Shown here: one piece after another, positions 50,705-59,604 of the stretch
How the letters are laid out: the number at the start of each line of letters is the position of its first letter
Position numbering within the stretch: the first letter of the stretch is position 1
Program-made: the position numbers and the translations under genes
From: DASUPK01 sp963774305
GTDB taxonomy: Bacteria > Actinomycetota > Thermoleophilia > Solirubrobacterales > 70-9
Assembly (NCBI GenBank): GCA_963774305.1
Contig: CAVZEM010000010.1
Span: 62,001-126,000, forward strand
Reading direction: 5' to 3'
Length of the DNA: 64,000 nt
Notes under the pieces: model-generated
Database searches by the model: none
What the model was told of the DNA's origin: nothing
Seen by the model: the letters and a program-made list of their open reading frames with translations, nothing else

Positions 50705-51505
50705 GTGGAGCCGACCGCGACACAGGCGGCCGAGGCCGCCGAAACGAACGGCAACCTCCGCCAAGGCGTCCTGCACGAGGCGTCCGCGACGGAGCACGCC
50801 GCCGTGCCCACCGCGGAGCTCGACTCGCTGCCCTTCGACCCGGAGAAGGTCGCCGCCGACCTCGAGGACGCGAGCGCCGAGGAGGCGCTTGGCTGGGCCC
50901 TGGACACCTTCAGCCCGCGGATGTACATCGCGTGCTCGTTCCAGAAGACGAGCTCGGTGACCGTCCATATGGCGCACTCCATCAATCCGGACGCCCGCTT
51001 CTTCTACCTGGACACCGACGTGCTCTTCCCGGAGACCTACGAGACCAAGGACCGCCTCGAGGAGCGCTACAGCATCAACTTCCACCGCTACAGCTCGATC
51101 ACCCTGGAGCAGCAGAAGGGCCTTTACGGGGATGAGCTCTGGAACCGCGACCCGGATTCCTGCTGCGGGATCCGCAAGGTCGAGCCGATGCGCTCGGCGC
51201 TCGCGGCGGTCGATCTCTGGGTCTCGGGCATTCGCCGCTCGGACTCGCAGACGAGGGCCGGGGCGCCGAAGTTCGGATGGGACAAGCGCTTCGGCCTCTG
51301 GAAGCTGAACCCGCTGGCCGACTGGTCCGAGCAGGAGGTGTGGTCATATATCTCCAAGCACGACATCCCCTACAACTCGCTGCACGATCAGGGCTATCCC
51401 TCGATCGGCTGCACCCACTGCACCCGGAGGCCGGGAGCGGGTGAGGACGCTCGCGCCGGCCGCTGGGCGGGCCTCGACAAGACCGAGTGCGGGCTACACG
51501 GCTAG
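50705..51505 (+). CDS. cysH: adenylyl-sulfate (APS) reductase
   Basis: Reduces activated sulfate to sulfite with thioredoxin. The presence of the cysteine pairs DSCCGIRK and GCTHCTRR, which hold a 4Fe-4S cluster, marks the APS-type rather than the PAPS-type enzyme. ECGLHG at the C-terminus carries the catalytic cysteine. YIACSFQKTSSVTVHMA forms the nucleotide loop. 266 residues, GTG 50705. Its N-terminal about 40 residues are an extra Ala/Glu-rich part. Cotranscribed with sulfite reductase and sat. Confidence 0.93.
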   Translation: MEPTATQAAEAAETNGNLRQGVLHEASATEHAAVPTAELDSLPFDPEKVAADLEDASAEEALGWALDTFSPRMYIACSFQKTSSVTVHMAHSINPDARFFYLDTDVLFPETYETKDRLEERYSINFHRYSSITLEQQKGLYGDELWNRDPDSCCGIRKVEPMRSALAAVDLWVSGIRRSDSQTRAGAPKFGWDKRFGLWKLNPLADWSEQEVWSYISKHDIPYNSLHDQGYPSIGCTHCTRRPGAGEDARAGRWAGLDKTECGLHG

Positions 51506-51565
51506 TTCGCTACCCTCCCCGGCCTTCCTGACCGACCTGATCACCTTTATCCACTCAAGGACGCC

Positions 51566-52651
51566 ATGACCCAGACCGCTCTCAAGCTGCAGCTCACCGA
51601 TCGCCAGACCGCCGACTTCGAGATGATCGGCAACGGCGGCTTCGCCCCCCTGACCGGCCCGCAGGGCTCCGACGATTGGAGGAGCGTGGTGGAGAACATG
51701 ACGCTCGCCGGCGGCGAGTACTGGCCGATCCCGATCACCCTCGCGACCGATCTCGACGTCTCGGAGGGCGACACCGTGGAGGTCTCGAGCGACGAGGGCA
51801 AGCCCCTGGGCCGCCTCAACGTCACCGAGGTCTTCGAGCGCGACCTGGAAGCCGAGGCGGAGAACGTCTACCGGACCTCCGACAAGGAGCATCCGGGCGT
51901 GGCGGCCATCTACGAGGAGGGCGCTCGCTGCATCGCCGGCACCTACGAGGTCGACGAGCTCCCCGACCACGAGGAGGCCTTCACCAAACGCTACCTCTCC
52001 CCGGCGGAGTCCAAGAAGTCCTTCGAGGACCGCGGCTGGAAGCGGATCGTCGCCTTCCAGACCCGCAACCCGATCCACCGCGCCCACGAGCACGTCACCA
52101 AGACGGCGCTGGAGATCACCGACGGGCTGATGATCCACCCGCTGATCGGCAAGACCAAGGCGGGCGACATCCCGGCCGAGGTGCGGATGCGCTGTTACGA
52201 GGTCCTGATGGAGGACTACTACCCCGCCGACCGGGTGATCCTGAACGTCTTCCCCTCGAAGATGCACTACGCCGGCCCGCGCGAGGCCATCCTCCACGCG
52301 ATCGCGCGCCGGAACTACGGCTGCACCCACTTCATCGTCGGCCGCGACCACGCGGGCGTCGGCGACTACTACGGCACCTACGACGCGCAGAAGATCTTCG
52401 ACGAGCTCGACATCGACAAGCTCGGCATCCAGCCCCTCTTCTTCGAGCACACATTCTGGTGCAACAAGTGCGAGGGAATGGCGTCGGGCAAGACCTGCCC
52501 GCACGGCCAGGAGGACCACGTCTTCCTGAGCGGCACCAAGGTGCGGGAGATGCTCGGCAACGGCGAAAAGCCGCCGCAGGAGTTCAGCCGCCCCGAGGTG
52601 GCTCAGATCTTGATCGACGAATACGCAAAGGAGCAGCAGTCAAATGGCTGA
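51566..52651 (+). CDS. sat: sulfate adenylyltransferase (ATP sulfurylase)
   Basis: Makes APS from sulfate and ATP. 361 residues from ATG 51566. QTRNPIHRAHEHVTKTALE is the catalytic loop, IVGRDHAGVGDYYGTYDAQ the second HxxH-like site, and FWCNKCEGMASGKTCPHG the zinc-binding segment of the single-chain bacterial form. Overlaps cysC by 8 bp. Confidence 0.95.
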   Translation: MTQTALKLQLTDRQTADFEMIGNGGFAPLTGPQGSDDWRSVVENMTLAGGEYWPIPITLATDLDVSEGDTVEVSSDEGKPLGRLNVTEVFERDLEAEAENVYRTSDKEHPGVAAIYEEGARCIAGTYEVDELPDHEEAFTKRYLSPAESKKSFEDRGWKRIVAFQTRNPIHRAHEHVTKTALEITDGLMIHPLIGKTKAGDIPAEVRMRCYEVLMEDYYPADRVILNVFPSKMHYAGPREAILHAIARRNYGCTHFIVGRDHAGVGDYYGTYDAQKIFDELDIDKLGIQPLFFEHTFWCNKCEGMASGKTCPHGQEDHVFLSGTKVREMLGNGEKPPQEFSRPEVAQILIDEYAKEQQSNG

Positions 52652-53195
52652 CGAGAAGGGCTTCACCCTCTGGTTCACCGGGCTTTCGGGCGCGGGCAAG
52701 ACGACGATCTCCCACCTCGTGGAGAGCCAGCTGCGCGAGCGCGGCTCGCGGATCGAGGTACTGGACGGCGACGTGGTACGCGAGAACCTCTCCAAGGGAC
52801 TCGGTTTCTCCAAGGAGGACCGCGACACCAACATCCGCCGGATCGCCTTCGTGGCCGATCTGCTCTCCCGCAACGGCGTCCCCGTGATCACCGCGGCGAT
52901 CTCCCCCTACCGCGAGATCCGCGACGAGGCTCGCGAGACGATGGGCGACCGCTTCATCGAGGTCTTCGTGAAGGCCTCGGTCGAGGTCTGCGCCGAGCGC
53001 GACGTGAAGGGTCTCTACGAGAAGGCCTTCAAGGGCGAGATCAAGGAGTTCACGGGCGTCTCGGATCCGTACGAGCCCCCGCTGAACCCGGAGCTCACCC
53101 TGGACACCGAGCACGGGTCCGCGGAGGACTCAGCGGCGAAGATCCTCTCGCTGCTCGAGGAGCGCCAGCTCATCCCGGCGGCGCAGCCGGCCTAA
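52644..53195 (+). CDS. cysC: adenylyl-sulfate kinase
   Basis: Phosphorylates APS to PAPS. P-loop WFTGLSGAGKTTISHLV at about residues 10-26, LDGDVVRENLSKGLGFSKEDRD as the APS-binding strand and ITAAISPYREIRDEAR. 183 residues. Because the operon also has an APS-type reductase, PAPS made here is probably for sulfotransferases or storage rather than for reduction. Confidence 0.95.
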   Translation: MADEKGFTLWFTGLSGAGKTTISHLVESQLRERGSRIEVLDGDVVRENLSKGLGFSKEDRDTNIRRIAFVADLLSRNGVPVITAAISPYREIRDEARETMGDRFIEVFVKASVEVCAERDVKGLYEKAFKGEIKEFTGVSDPYEPPLNPELTLDTEHGSAEDSAAKILSLLEERQLIPAAQPA

Positions 53196-54010
53196 TCGGT
53201 GGTTCGCCTGGGCGGCAGCTCGGGCTCGCCGAGGTCGTAAGTCGGATAGGCGCAGAAGGAGTCGAACATCTTGTGGTTGGGGCCGTGAAAGTCAGAGGAA
53301 GCGGTCGCCGCAAGCCCTCGATCCCTGCAGACCTCCAGCAGGAACTTCGTCTGCGCCCGGTCGTGCGCCGGGTAGAAGCACTCGACCCCGTCTATGTCCA
53401 GGTCTTCGATCAGCGCCGCGACCTCGTTGGGGTCGTCCATGTCCCAGAACGGGTGGGCGAGGACGGCCGAGCCTCCCGCCCCGTGGATGATCTCGGTGGC
53501 CTCGGCCGCGTCCGGCCAGCGCCGGGGCACGAAGGCCTTCGCCCCGGGGACGAGCCACTCCTCGAAGAAGGCGCTCATGCCCTCCGGCTTCACGCCGGCG
53601 GCCTTGGCGATGTGCGGACGGCCGACCGAGGAGGCGTCTCCAGCCTGGGCGATGGCGTCCTCGAAGGTGACCGGGACTCCCTGTGCGCTGAGGCGTTCGA
53701 CGATCTCCTGGGCGCGGGTCACCCGCTCGCGCTGCGCGCGCTGGCAGGCGGCCGCGATCGCGGTCGTGTCCACCCAGTACCCGAGCATGTGCATGTCATC
53801 GATGCTCCCGTGCACACACGACATCTCCGTTGCGGGGATCAGGACGATCCCTGCCGTGCTCGCGGCCTCGCCGGCCTCGGCCACACCGTCGATGCCGTCG
53901 TGGTCGGTGAGCGCCAGGGTCGTGACGCCCGCCTCCACGGCGGCCGCCACCACTTCGGACGGCGGCAGCTCTCCGTCGGAGTACGTCGAATGGCTCTGAA
54001 GGTCCATCAT
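53192..54010 (-). CDS. PHP-domain phosphoesterase (YciV/RNase AM-like)
   Basis: Metal-dependent phosphoesterase of 272 residues, starting MMDLQSHSTYSDGELPPSEV (ATG 54010). Histidine/aspartate metal residues occur in HSTYSD, LALTDHDGIDG, VLAHPFWD and SSDFHGPNH. Family members remove 5' nucleotides from RNA or act on 3',5'-bisphosphate nucleotides; PAP removal would suit the sulfate genes next door, an inference. Convergent with cysC and divergent from the Rrf2 gene. Confidence 0.87.
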   Translation of the reverse strand: MMDLQSHSTYSDGELPPSEVVAAAVEAGVTTLALTDHDGIDGVAEAGEAASTAGIVLIPATEMSCVHGSIDDMHMLGYWVDTTAIAAACQRAQRERVTRAQEIVERLSAQGVPVTFEDAIAQAGDASSVGRPHIAKAAGVKPEGMSAFFEEWLVPGAKAFVPRRWPDAAEATEIIHGAGGSAVLAHPFWDMDDPNEVAALIEDLDIDGVECFYPAHDRAQTKFLLEVCRDRGLAATASSDFHGPNHKMFDSFCAYPTYDLGEPELPPRRTTD

Positions 54011-54024
54011 CGGCGGCTGAGCAT

Positions 54025-54480
54025 ATGAGGATCTCCGCAAAAGCCGACTACGCCGTGCGCGCGGCGGTCGAGATGGCCGCCGCCGGCGACGAGCCCGTCA
54101 AGGGCGAGAAGCTCGCCGAGGCGCAGGACATCCCGCTCCAGTTCCTCGAGCACATCCTGCTCGAGCTGAAGCACGCCAGGCTGGTGAGGGCGCGGCGCGG
54201 CGCCCGGGGCGGCTACTGGCTCGCTCAGCCTCCCGAGGAGATCACGCTCGCCAGCGTGATCCGGGCGGTGGAGGGGCCCCTCGCCAACATCCAGGACCAG
54301 GCGCCCGAGCAGACGAAGTATGCGGGCAACGCCGAGCAGCTCAGCGAGGTCTGGATCGCGGTTCGCGCCTCGCTGCGGCGGGTCCTCGAGAACGTCACGA
54401 TCGCCGACCTCCGGGACGGGAAGATCCCGGCCGACGTGGTCGAGCTCACCCGGGACGAGGGCGCCTGGGTGACGCGCTAG
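54025..54480 (+). CDS. Rrf2-family transcriptional regulator
   Basis: Winged-helix regulator, 151 residues. MRISAKADYAVRAAVEMAAA is the Rrf2 start, IPLQFLEHILLELKHARLVRARRGARGGYWL the recognition helix and wing. The three cysteines that bind an Fe-S cluster in IscR/NsrR are missing, so it is closer to CymR-type cysteine-metabolism regulators. Its place between the sulfate genes and the TauE-type permease supports control of sulfur uptake, an inference. Confidence 0.88.
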   Translation: MRISAKADYAVRAAVEMAAAGDEPVKGEKLAEAQDIPLQFLEHILLELKHARLVRARRGARGGYWLAQPPEEITLASVIRAVEGPLANIQDQAPEQTKYAGNAEQLSEVWIAVRASLRRVLENVTIADLRDGKIPADVVELTRDEGAWVTR

Positions 54481-54554
54481 CGCCCGCCCACGTCCACCCA
54501 CGGGGCTGCGCGGTTGAGATCAGCGAGGCTCAGGCATACACTCCGCGGGCACGC

Positions 54555-55337
54555 ATGCCGGAAAGCCGGACCGTACGGGGACATAGGGGATGGAGAGTCA
54601 GAGCGGCCTTGCTCGGCGTCGCAGCGTTGCTCGCCGGCCTCTCCACGACGTCGGCGCAAGCCTCGACGCTAACCATCAACCCAGCGAATCCGGAGCCCGG
54701 ATTTGGAAACTTCTTCCCCTTCGGGGCCACCACCACCTGGCCTCCGTACGCCGGCTTCGTCTACAAGAACATCCCTGCTTTCAGCCTTAAGCCCGGCGAC
54801 AAAGTCGCCTTTGATCTCAGCGTTCAAAACGACACTGACATCCAGCTCCAGGTCGACATGGCCGCCACCACAGTGAACGGCGGCGATGTTCAGACGGCGG
54901 CCGGGTTCACCACCGTCGCCACCAACACCCAGCTTCCCCAGAACCCCCGAGGCGATACGACCACCGGCGACTATGAGCTCGCCTTCCCGATCCAGCTTCC
55001 GTTCAACTTCGCAGGCGGCGGGCTGATCATCCGCTTCTCCAACCCGGCCGGAGCCTTCGCGACCGACGCTACCGGCGACGGCGTTCTGGTCAATCGGGCG
55101 AATTCCGCCGACCCGAGCGGCAACTTCGTCGAGCGCTTTAACAGCGACGCGAACGGTCTTGCGCCCTGGAGCAACGTTCTCGCCAGCGAGGTCGGCGGCT
55201 TCAGGCTCACGACCGCCGACTCCCCGAGCCCGGGCTCCGGCAACGCCCCGTCGGCCAACGCCAAGTGCAAGAAGAAGAAGCACCGCTCAGCCTCCGCTTC
55301 CAAGAAGCGGAAGTGCAAGAAGAAGAAGCACCGCTGA
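54555..55337 (+). CDS. secreted protein with duplicated Lys/Cys tail
   Basis: 260 residues. Signal peptide AALLGVAALLAGLSTTSAQA, then a strand-rich domain beginning STLTINPANPEPGFGNFF that resembles a surface beta-sandwich. The C-terminus holds two nearly identical basic blocks (KCKKKKHR and KCKKKKHR) separated by SASASKKR, each with one cysteine. No enzyme motif. Function unknown; such tails may bind cell-wall or anionic polymers. Confidence 0.7.
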   Translation: MPESRTVRGHRGWRVRAALLGVAALLAGLSTTSAQASTLTINPANPEPGFGNFFPFGATTTWPPYAGFVYKNIPAFSLKPGDKVAFDLSVQNDTDIQLQVDMAATTVNGGDVQTAAGFTTVATNTQLPQNPRGDTTTGDYELAFPIQLPFNFAGGGLIIRFSNPAGAFATDATGDGVLVNRANSADPSGNFVERFNSDANGLAPWSNVLASEVGGFRLTTADSPSPGSGNAPSANAKCKKKKHRSASASKKRKCKKKKHR

Positions 55338-55414
55338 GCCCGTCGATAGCGGCATTCGGCATTAATAACCCCAGCTATTAGGGGGAAAAGGCCGCCTTCG
55401 CTATGGTGCGCGCC

Positions 55415-55447
55415 CTCCTTTTAAGACTCTTTCGGTCATAAAAGGAG
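55415..55447 (+). promoter_or_regulatory. inverted repeat upstream of the TauE/SafE gene
   Basis: CTCCTTTTA (55415-55423) and TAAAAGGAG (55439-55447) form a perfect 9-bp inverted repeat with 15-nt loop in an AT-rich stretch, 55 nt before the permease start. The right arm contains an AGGAG, so the fold would hide a Shine-Dalgarno-like sequence, but it is too far from the ATG to be the functional site. Could be an operator or leader hairpin. Confidence 0.35.
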
Positions 55448-55502
55448 AAAAGGTGGATAAGCGGCGTTCGTCCCGGCGGCCGCGGGTAATCCCCTCTCCA
55501 AC

Positions 55503-56483
55503 ATGGATCCAGCAATCATCTTCTTCGGCTTCGGCGTCGGCTTCCTGGTCGGTATGACCGGGATGGGCGGCGGCTCCCTGATGACGCCCCTGCTCGTTCT
55601 GGTCTTCGGGATCCAGCCGACCACGGCGATCGGCACCGACATCTTCTATGCGGCCGTCACCAAGACCGCCGGCACGTGGCGGCACCTGAAGCTGAAGACG
55701 GTGAACCTGCCGCTCGTCTATTGGATGGCGGCCGGCAGCGTCCCATCGGCGATCGCCGGCGTCTGGTTCCTCGACTACCTGAAGCGCCAGTTGGGCGACA
55801 ACCTGGACGAGACGGTCTTCGCGATCCTCGCCGGCTGCCTGCTCGTTGTGGGCGCCGCCACCCTCCTCCGGGGCCTGTTCCTCGCCGACAAGATCCAGGA
55901 CCGTGACGACTTCGAGATGCACACCCGCCACAAGGTGGCCGCCGTCGGCATCGGCGCCACCACCGGCTTCATCATCGGCCTGAGCTCCGCCGGCAGCGGC
56001 ACGCTGATCGGGATCATGCTGATCGCCGTCTACCGGCTCAGCCCGAGGAAGGTCGTCGGCACCGATGTCGTCCACGCGGCGATCCTGCTCTGGGCGGCCT
56101 CGATCGCGCACATCATCGGTGGCAACGTCGACTTCGGGCTAGCCGCCAACATCATCGTCGGCTCGGTCCCGGGCGTGATCCTGGGATCGAACCTCTCCGT
56201 GAAGTGGCCGCAGGGCGCCCTCCGCTACGCGCTGGGCTTCGTCCTGATCGGAGCGGGCATCACGATCATGAACAAGGCGAACACCGACCTCGTCCCGTGG
56301 GTCGTGGGTGGTGCGAGCCTCGCGATCGTGGCGCTGTTCGTCGTTCAGACGGCTCTGACGAAGGAGGTCGAGCACGACCCCGAGGAGCAGGCCGAGCTCG
56401 AGCGGAACGCGAAGCTCGAGCGCGAGCTGGCGCTGCGCGCGAAGACTCGAACGCGCCCCGCGGCTGCCGCGGCCAAGGAGTAG
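55503..56483 (+). CDS. TauE/SafE-family (TSUP) membrane permease
   Basis: 326 residues with eight helices. MGGGSLMTPLLVLVFGIQPTTAIGTD in the first repeat and SSAGSGTLIGIMLI with VGTDVVHAA in the second are the two family signatures. The family moves sulfite, sulfoacetate, taurine or sulfate-like anions; given the sulfate genes upstream, sulfate/sulfite transport is likely. Charged C-terminal tail. Confidence 0.9.
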   Translation: MDPAIIFFGFGVGFLVGMTGMGGGSLMTPLLVLVFGIQPTTAIGTDIFYAAVTKTAGTWRHLKLKTVNLPLVYWMAAGSVPSAIAGVWFLDYLKRQLGDNLDETVFAILAGCLLVVGAATLLRGLFLADKIQDRDDFEMHTRHKVAAVGIGATTGFIIGLSSAGSGTLIGIMLIAVYRLSPRKVVGTDVVHAAILLWAASIAHIIGGNVDFGLAANIIVGSVPGVILGSNLSVKWPQGALRYALGFVLIGAGITIMNKANTDLVPWVVGGASLAIVALFVVQTALTKEVEHDPEEQAELERNAKLERELALRAKTRTRPAAAAAKE

Positions 56484-56604
56484 GGACGGCTTCGCCACCA
56501 ATCGCGCCCGCGAGCGGTCGCCAAACTTAAGTCGCTACGGCCTGCGGCCTGCGCTCCAAAGGAGAGCGACCTGACAGGGCGCTTAGCCGCAATACTCCCC
56601 CGCC

Positions 56605-58371
56605 GTGTTCGAGAAAGTCCTGATCGCAAACCGCGGCGAGATCGCCATCCGCGTCGCCCGAGCCCTGAAGGAAATGGGGATCGGATCGATCGCCGTGTAT
56701 TCCGAGCTCGACCGCGACGCCCCCCACGTGCGCGAGGCCGACGAGGCCTTCCTGATCGGCCCGGCCACGCCCGCAGAGAGCTACCTGAACGTCGAGAAGA
56801 TCCTCGAGGTCGCCTCGAGCGCCGGCGCCGAGGGAATCCACCCCGGCTACGGCTTCCTCGCCGAGAACGCCGAGTTCGCCGCCGCCTGCGAGAAGGCGAA
56901 GATCACCTGGATCGGGCCCCCGCCCAAGGCGATCGAGGCGATGGGCTCGAAGACCCGCTCCCGCGAGCTGATGCAGAAGGCGGGCGTGCCGATCGTCCCC
57001 GGCGCCACCTCCCCGGTCAAGAACGTCGAGGAGGCCAAGAAGCAGGCCCGTGAGATCGGCTACCCGATCGCCTGCAAGGCGGCCGGCGGAGGAGGCGGCA
57101 AGGGCTTGCGGGTCGCGGTGGACGAGGAGGACCTGCACGATGCCTTCGAGGGCGCCGCCCGCGAGGGCGAGAAGTTCTTCAGCGACCCGACGGTGTATCT
57201 GGAGCGGTACATGGAGGATCCCCGCCACGTGGAGGTCCAGGTGCTCGCGGACTCCAAGGGAAACGTCATCCACCTCGGCGAGCGCGACTGCTCGGTGCAG
57301 CGTCGCCACCAGAAGCTGATCGAGGAGTCCCCCGGGCCCAAGGTCGACGAGGAGATGCGGGAGCGCATCGGCAAGATCGCGACGGAGGCGGCCGCCGCCG
57401 TGGGCTACCGCTCGGCCGGGACGGTCGAGGGCCTCCAGGTCGGCGACGACTACTACTTCCTCGAGATGAACACCCGGGTGCAGGTCGAGCATTGCGTGAC
57501 CGAGATGGTCACCGGCATCGACATCGTCCGCGAGCAGATCAAGATCGCCGCCGGCGAGCCGCTTTCGATTTCGCAGGAGGACGTCGATCTGCGCGGTCAC
57601 GCGATCGAATGCCGGATCAACGCCGAGGCGGCACACAAGAACTTCGCTCCCGCCCCGGGCCGGATCACCAGCTACCGCGAGCCCGCGGGTCCGGGCGTCC
57701 GCGTCGACTCAGGCGTCGAGGCGGGCTCGGAGGTGACCCCGATGTACGACCCGATGGTCGCGAAGCTGATCGTCTGGGACGTCGACCGCGAGCACGCCAC
57801 GCGGCGGATGATCCGCGCCCTCGGCGAGTACGAGGTCGGCGGCGTGACCACGCTGATCCCCTTCCACAAGGCCCTGCTCGCGACCGAGCAGTGGGCCGAC
57901 GGCGAGACCTGCCGTGACCTGGTCGGCGACCGCGACTGGCTCAAGCAGCTGGCCGCCGAGGAGACGGCCGAGAAGGCGCTGCACGCCGAGGATGACGGCG
58001 AACAGGTCACCCGCGACTACAAGGTGGAGGTCGCCGGCAAGCTCTTCGACGTCAAGGTGATCGGCGACGCCGTAGCGGCAGCGGCGGGCGGCGGCGGAGC
58101 CGCCCTGAAGCGCCCGCCGAAGCGGGAGCGCTCGGGGGGCGGCGGCAGCTCGGCGTCCGGCGACGATCTGGTCTCGCCCCTGCAGGGCAACGTCTTCAAG
58201 GTCCCGGTCGAGGAGGGCCAGGAGGTCTCCGAGGGCGATCTGGTCTGCGTGATCGAGGCGATGAAGATGGAGAACGAGATCACAGCCCACAAGTCGGGCA
58301 AGATCACCCAGCTGGCCGCCAAGGAGGGCGCGGCGGTGAATTCGGGCGATCTGCTCGCGAAGATCGAATAG
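56605..58371 (+). CDS. acyl-CoA carboxylase alpha subunit (biotin carboxylase + BCCP)
   Basis: 588 residues. Biotin carboxylase opening VLIANRGEIAIRVARALKE, ATP-grasp loop KAAGGGGGKGLRVA, MNTRVQVEHCVTEMVTGIDI, then a linker with Gly/Ser run and a BCCP domain whose biotin lysine is K554 in EAMKMEN. GTG 56605 follows AATACT by 8 nt. Partner beta and epsilon genes are at 43922 and 45498. Propionyl-CoA/acetyl-CoA carboxylation. Confidence 0.94.
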   Translation: MFEKVLIANRGEIAIRVARALKEMGIGSIAVYSELDRDAPHVREADEAFLIGPATPAESYLNVEKILEVASSAGAEGIHPGYGFLAENAEFAAACEKAKITWIGPPPKAIEAMGSKTRSRELMQKAGVPIVPGATSPVKNVEEAKKQAREIGYPIACKAAGGGGGKGLRVAVDEEDLHDAFEGAAREGEKFFSDPTVYLERYMEDPRHVEVQVLADSKGNVIHLGERDCSVQRRHQKLIEESPGPKVDEEMRERIGKIATEAAAAVGYRSAGTVEGLQVGDDYYFLEMNTRVQVEHCVTEMVTGIDIVREQIKIAAGEPLSISQEDVDLRGHAIECRINAEAAHKNFAPAPGRITSYREPAGPGVRVDSGVEAGSEVTPMYDPMVAKLIVWDVDREHATRRMIRALGEYEVGGVTTLIPFHKALLATEQWADGETCRDLVGDRDWLKQLAAEETAEKALHAEDDGEQVTRDYKVEVAGKLFDVKVIGDAVAAAAGGGGAALKRPPKRERSGGGGSSASGDDLVSPLQGNVFKVPVEEGQEVSEGDLVCVIEAMKMENEITAHKSGKITQLAAKEGAAVNSGDLLAKIE

Positions 58372-58375
58372 CTTT

Positions 58376-59314
58376 GTGCGCGCGATGAAGCGCGCGCTGT
58401 TGATCTCCTTCTGTCTCCTGTTGGTCCTGCCTGCGGCGCCGGCGCTCGCCAAGAAGAAGCACAAGAAGCCGAAGGGGCTTGGACCGGTGGTCACGGCGAC
58501 CGCCGTCGGCCCCACCATCGCGGCACCAGGCATCTCGCCGGCCTCGGCCACCTGCCCCTCCGGGCTTCAGGCGGTGGGCGGTGGCTACTCCGCCCCGTTC
58601 GACGGCACCAATCGGCTGGTGGTCACGGAGTCATACCGCAGCTCCGTGGACACCTGGCACGTGTCGGCATTTGTCGGTTCCGGGGCGGGTGCCGCAACCG
58701 CGTATGCGTACTGCCGGCGCAACAACAAGGTGATCACCGATGCCACCGCGACGGGAACGGTTCCGAGCGGCTTCGGCCAGAACGGGAGCGCACAGGCTCT
58801 TTGCGCGCCGGGCGCGGTCGCGCTCAGCGGCGGCTTCCAGATCACGACCGGTCCAGGCTCGAGCGCGACCACGGTGCCGGTGGAGAGCATCGGCGGCGGC
58901 CCGGTGGCGGGAGGTGTTCCGCCGGTTGGCTATTGGACGGTCGTCGCGCAGAACAACGCAGCCGGCGCTCAGACGATCACTGCACATGTCTATTGCGCGA
59001 CCGGCCTCAAGCTGCCGGCATTCAGGCAGGACCAGGGTTCGGCCGTCGTGCCGGCCCTCGGCTCACTGACCCAGACGTCGGCCTGCCCGTCCGTCCCCAA
59101 GCCAAAGAAGAAGGGCAAGAAAAAGAAGAAGAAGAAGCCCGCGCAGCTGCTCTCCGCCGGTGCCTTCTACAGCCCATTCATACCCGGCAGCTCGACGGTG
59201 TTCCCGGTGCACACGGACAGCCGCATCGTCGGCAGTGGCTTCATCGACAGGGCGGTCAACGGCGGCTCCGGGACCGGAACGCTGACCGTGCAGAGCCAGG
59301 CGATGTGCTTCTGA
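58376..59314 (+). CDS. secreted protein with two related Cys-containing modules
   Basis: 312 residues, starting GTG 58376 or ATG 58385. Signal peptide SFCLLLVLPAAPALA followed by a Lys-rich segment. Two repeats follow the same pattern: SATCPSGLQAVGGGYSAP ... SYRSSVDTWHVSAFVG and AQALCAPGAVALSGGFQI ... GYWTVVAQNN, then a third TSACPSVPKPKKKGKKKKKK with GAFYSPF. Cys pairs suggest disulfides. A lysine run (about residues 243-256) interrupts the last module. It begins 4 nt after the carboxylase stop. Function unknown. Confidence 0.75.
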   Translation: MRAMKRALLISFCLLLVLPAAPALAKKKHKKPKGLGPVVTATAVGPTIAAPGISPASATCPSGLQAVGGGYSAPFDGTNRLVVTESYRSSVDTWHVSAFVGSGAGAATAYAYCRRNNKVITDATATGTVPSGFGQNGSAQALCAPGAVALSGGFQITTGPGSSATTVPVESIGGGPVAGGVPPVGYWTVVAQNNAAGAQTITAHVYCATGLKLPAFRQDQGSAVVPALGSLTQTSACPSVPKPKKKGKKKKKKKPAQLLSAGAFYSPFIPGSSTVFPVHTDSRIVGSGFIDRAVNGGSGTGTLTVQSQAMCF

Positions 59315-59367
59315 GCGCTGCCGCCCATGGTAGGTTCGGAGCGTCGTCAAACGGGAGAAGAGCATGA

Positions 59368-59571
59368 GTCTCGGCCAGCAGTGCGTCCTGCCCGGCGAAG
59401 ACGCAGCTCTCGGACGGAGGGTTCGTCTCACCCTTCCCTGCTACAGCCCCGATGACCGCGCGGCCGCTCTACTACGAGAGTCAGGCCGCGAGTGGCACGT
59501 GGCGTGCCAGCGCGCTGGCCGGCTTCGGGGGCGGGCCTCTCTCGATCACGGCTCTCGGCATCTGCACATAG
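59368..59571 (+). pseudogene. remnant of a second secreted-module gene
   Basis: The frame from 59368 reads SASSASCPAKTQLSDGGFV then SPF, YYESQAASGTWRASALAGFGG and ends GICT at a TAG, 59569. This is the same module as in the gene at 58376 (CP...GGG..SPF ... ESYRS..TWHVSAFVGS). A TGA stop at 59365-59367 is in frame directly before it and there is no start codon, although an ATG at 59364 with AGAAGAG upstream is one base out. So it is a frameshifted or decayed tandem copy. Confidence 0.55.
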
Positions 59572-59604
59572 CGCCTCAGGTCGCGCAGATCACCTGCTGC
59601 GGTG

